From a bacterium (GTDB lineage: Bacteria > Hydrogenedentota > Hydrogenedentia > Hydrogenedentiales > SLHB01), in contig JAAEQP010000820.1 in NCBI GenBank assembly GCA_024231375.1, positions 1-6,142 of the forward strand: DNA of 6,142 nt, in the 5' to 3' direction. The notes beneath the pieces are model-generated. The model was not told where the DNA came from and searched no databases. It saw only the letters and a program-made list of their open reading frames with translations. The position numbers were made by a program, and so were the translations under genes. Below, piece after piece: positions 5,690 to 6,142 of this stretch (positions are counted from its first letter, which is position 1; every line of letters starts with the position of its first letter).

Positions 5690-6142
5690 CTACCTGTAGG
5701 CCCACAAGCCGGAATGGTCCGGCATCGTGTCGAGAGGTTCCGCGCCAAGTTCTCGCTCGAAATCGGCGATCGGGTCGAGGGAGGCGCGTATCAGTTCGTT
5801 GATGCCCTTGTTGAATCCCTCGTCGCCGCTCCACACGGACCAGCAGAGCGATATCCCCTGTTTGCGGTAGGTGATTCGATTCTCAACCCAGCGGCTTCGA
5901 ACGAACAACTCCTGCCGCGCCCATACATGCACCGCACACCAATCATCCGCGTTGGGCTTGAGACTCCGCCCTTCCCATGCATATCCATGGTCGTAGTCGA
6001 ACTGGATTTCGCCCATCCCGAGCCACCAATCGTGAGGATTCTGCGGCAAAGGGTCCATGACCAGTTGGTCACCATTGAGTTCGGAGAGCTGCGGGTGTTG
6101 GTCCTTCCTTTCCTCCAGCGACTGGTCGATTGTCTTCAGGGC
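5690..6142 (-). CDS. Trp-rich hypothetical protein, N-terminus beyond the window
   Basis: 150 residues are visible and the TAG stop is at 5690-5692. The frame stays open from the ATG at 6058 to the right edge (28 more codons, ALKTIDQSLEERKDQHPQLS and onward), so the true start is probably outside the window and the ATG at 6058 is internal. The visible part is hydrophilic at the start, then has nine Trp in about 120 residues (HDWWLGMG, YAWEG, DDWCAVHVWARQE, SRWVEN, CWSVWSGDE, GLWAYR) and many acidic residues. I see no membrane helix and no catalytic motif that I know, and I do not recognise the family. The Trp/Asp-rich pattern suggests a compact beta-rich or mixed domain, but that is only an impression. 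Two overlapping minus-strand frames in the same stretch look like shadows, with Arg/Ser-rich translations. Confidence 0.7.
   Translation of the reverse strand, partial: ALKTIDQSLEERKDQHPQLSELNGDQLVMDPLPQNPHDWWLGMGEIQFDYDHGYAWEGRSLKPNADDWCAVHVWARQELFVRSRWVENRITYRKQGISLCWSVWSGDEGFNKGINELIRASLDPIADFERELGAEPLDTMPDHSGLWAYR

Noticed and set aside
5451..5834. Minus-strand 127-codon frame overlapping the end of the Trp-rich gene
   Set aside because: It is Arg/Ser/His-rich and out of frame with the overlapping Trp-rich gene. No SD and no recognisable motif.

Overview
All five genes that I can support lie on the minus strand. The window is GC-rich, and nearly all the Shine-Dalgarno (SD) sequences are clear purine runs. 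Three things suggest a heterotrophic, sugar-degrading bacterium of the Planctomycetota/Hydrogenedentota/Lentisphaerota kind: a secreted five-Asp-box sialidase-like protein, a modular ECF sigma factor carrying a non-sigma C-terminal domain, and dense hairpin clusters between genes. That placement is inference, because the window holds no taxonomic marker gene.

In the direction of transcription (right to left) the layout is as follows. (1) 5690-6142: the 3' part of an unrecognised Trp-rich protein that runs off the right edge. (2) 4262-5407: an exported BNR/Asp-box protein of the exo-alpha-sialidase superfamily. (3) 3912-4261: a non-coding interval packed with seven short GC-rich inverted repeats. 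(4) 2682-3911: an ECF sigma factor (region 2 plus region 4) fused in one frame to a catalytic-core-like domain of the phenylalanyl-tRNA synthetase alpha subunit. (5) 2511-2681: an intergenic region with a REP-like hairpin and a possible promoter. (6) 2094-2510: an RbsD/FucU-family sugar mutarotase. (7) 1842-2093: an intergenic region with a good sigma70-type promoter and an overlapping palindromic candidate operator. (8) 15-1841: a large bitopic membrane protein with an acidic, Arg-free, ETP-repeat cytoplasmic half, one transmembrane helix and a coiled-coil extracytoplasmic half.

The genes do not look like one tight operon. The gaps are about 170 to 350 bases, and two genes have promoter-like sequences of their own. 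The sialidase-like protein and the mutarotase could both serve sugar use, but nothing in the sequence ties them together.

The standout is the sigma/PheS-like fusion. It keeps most of the class II aminoacylation motifs (motif 2 Arg, the FHQLEG signature, motif 3 Arg). It has lost the PheRS tRNA-binding arm, and residues that line the Phe pocket are changed. The simplest reading is a transcription initiation factor whose activity is tuned by an amino acid, an aminoacyl-adenylate or a similar ligand. BirA, which joins a DNA-binding domain to a class II synthetase-like fold, is a conceptual parallel.
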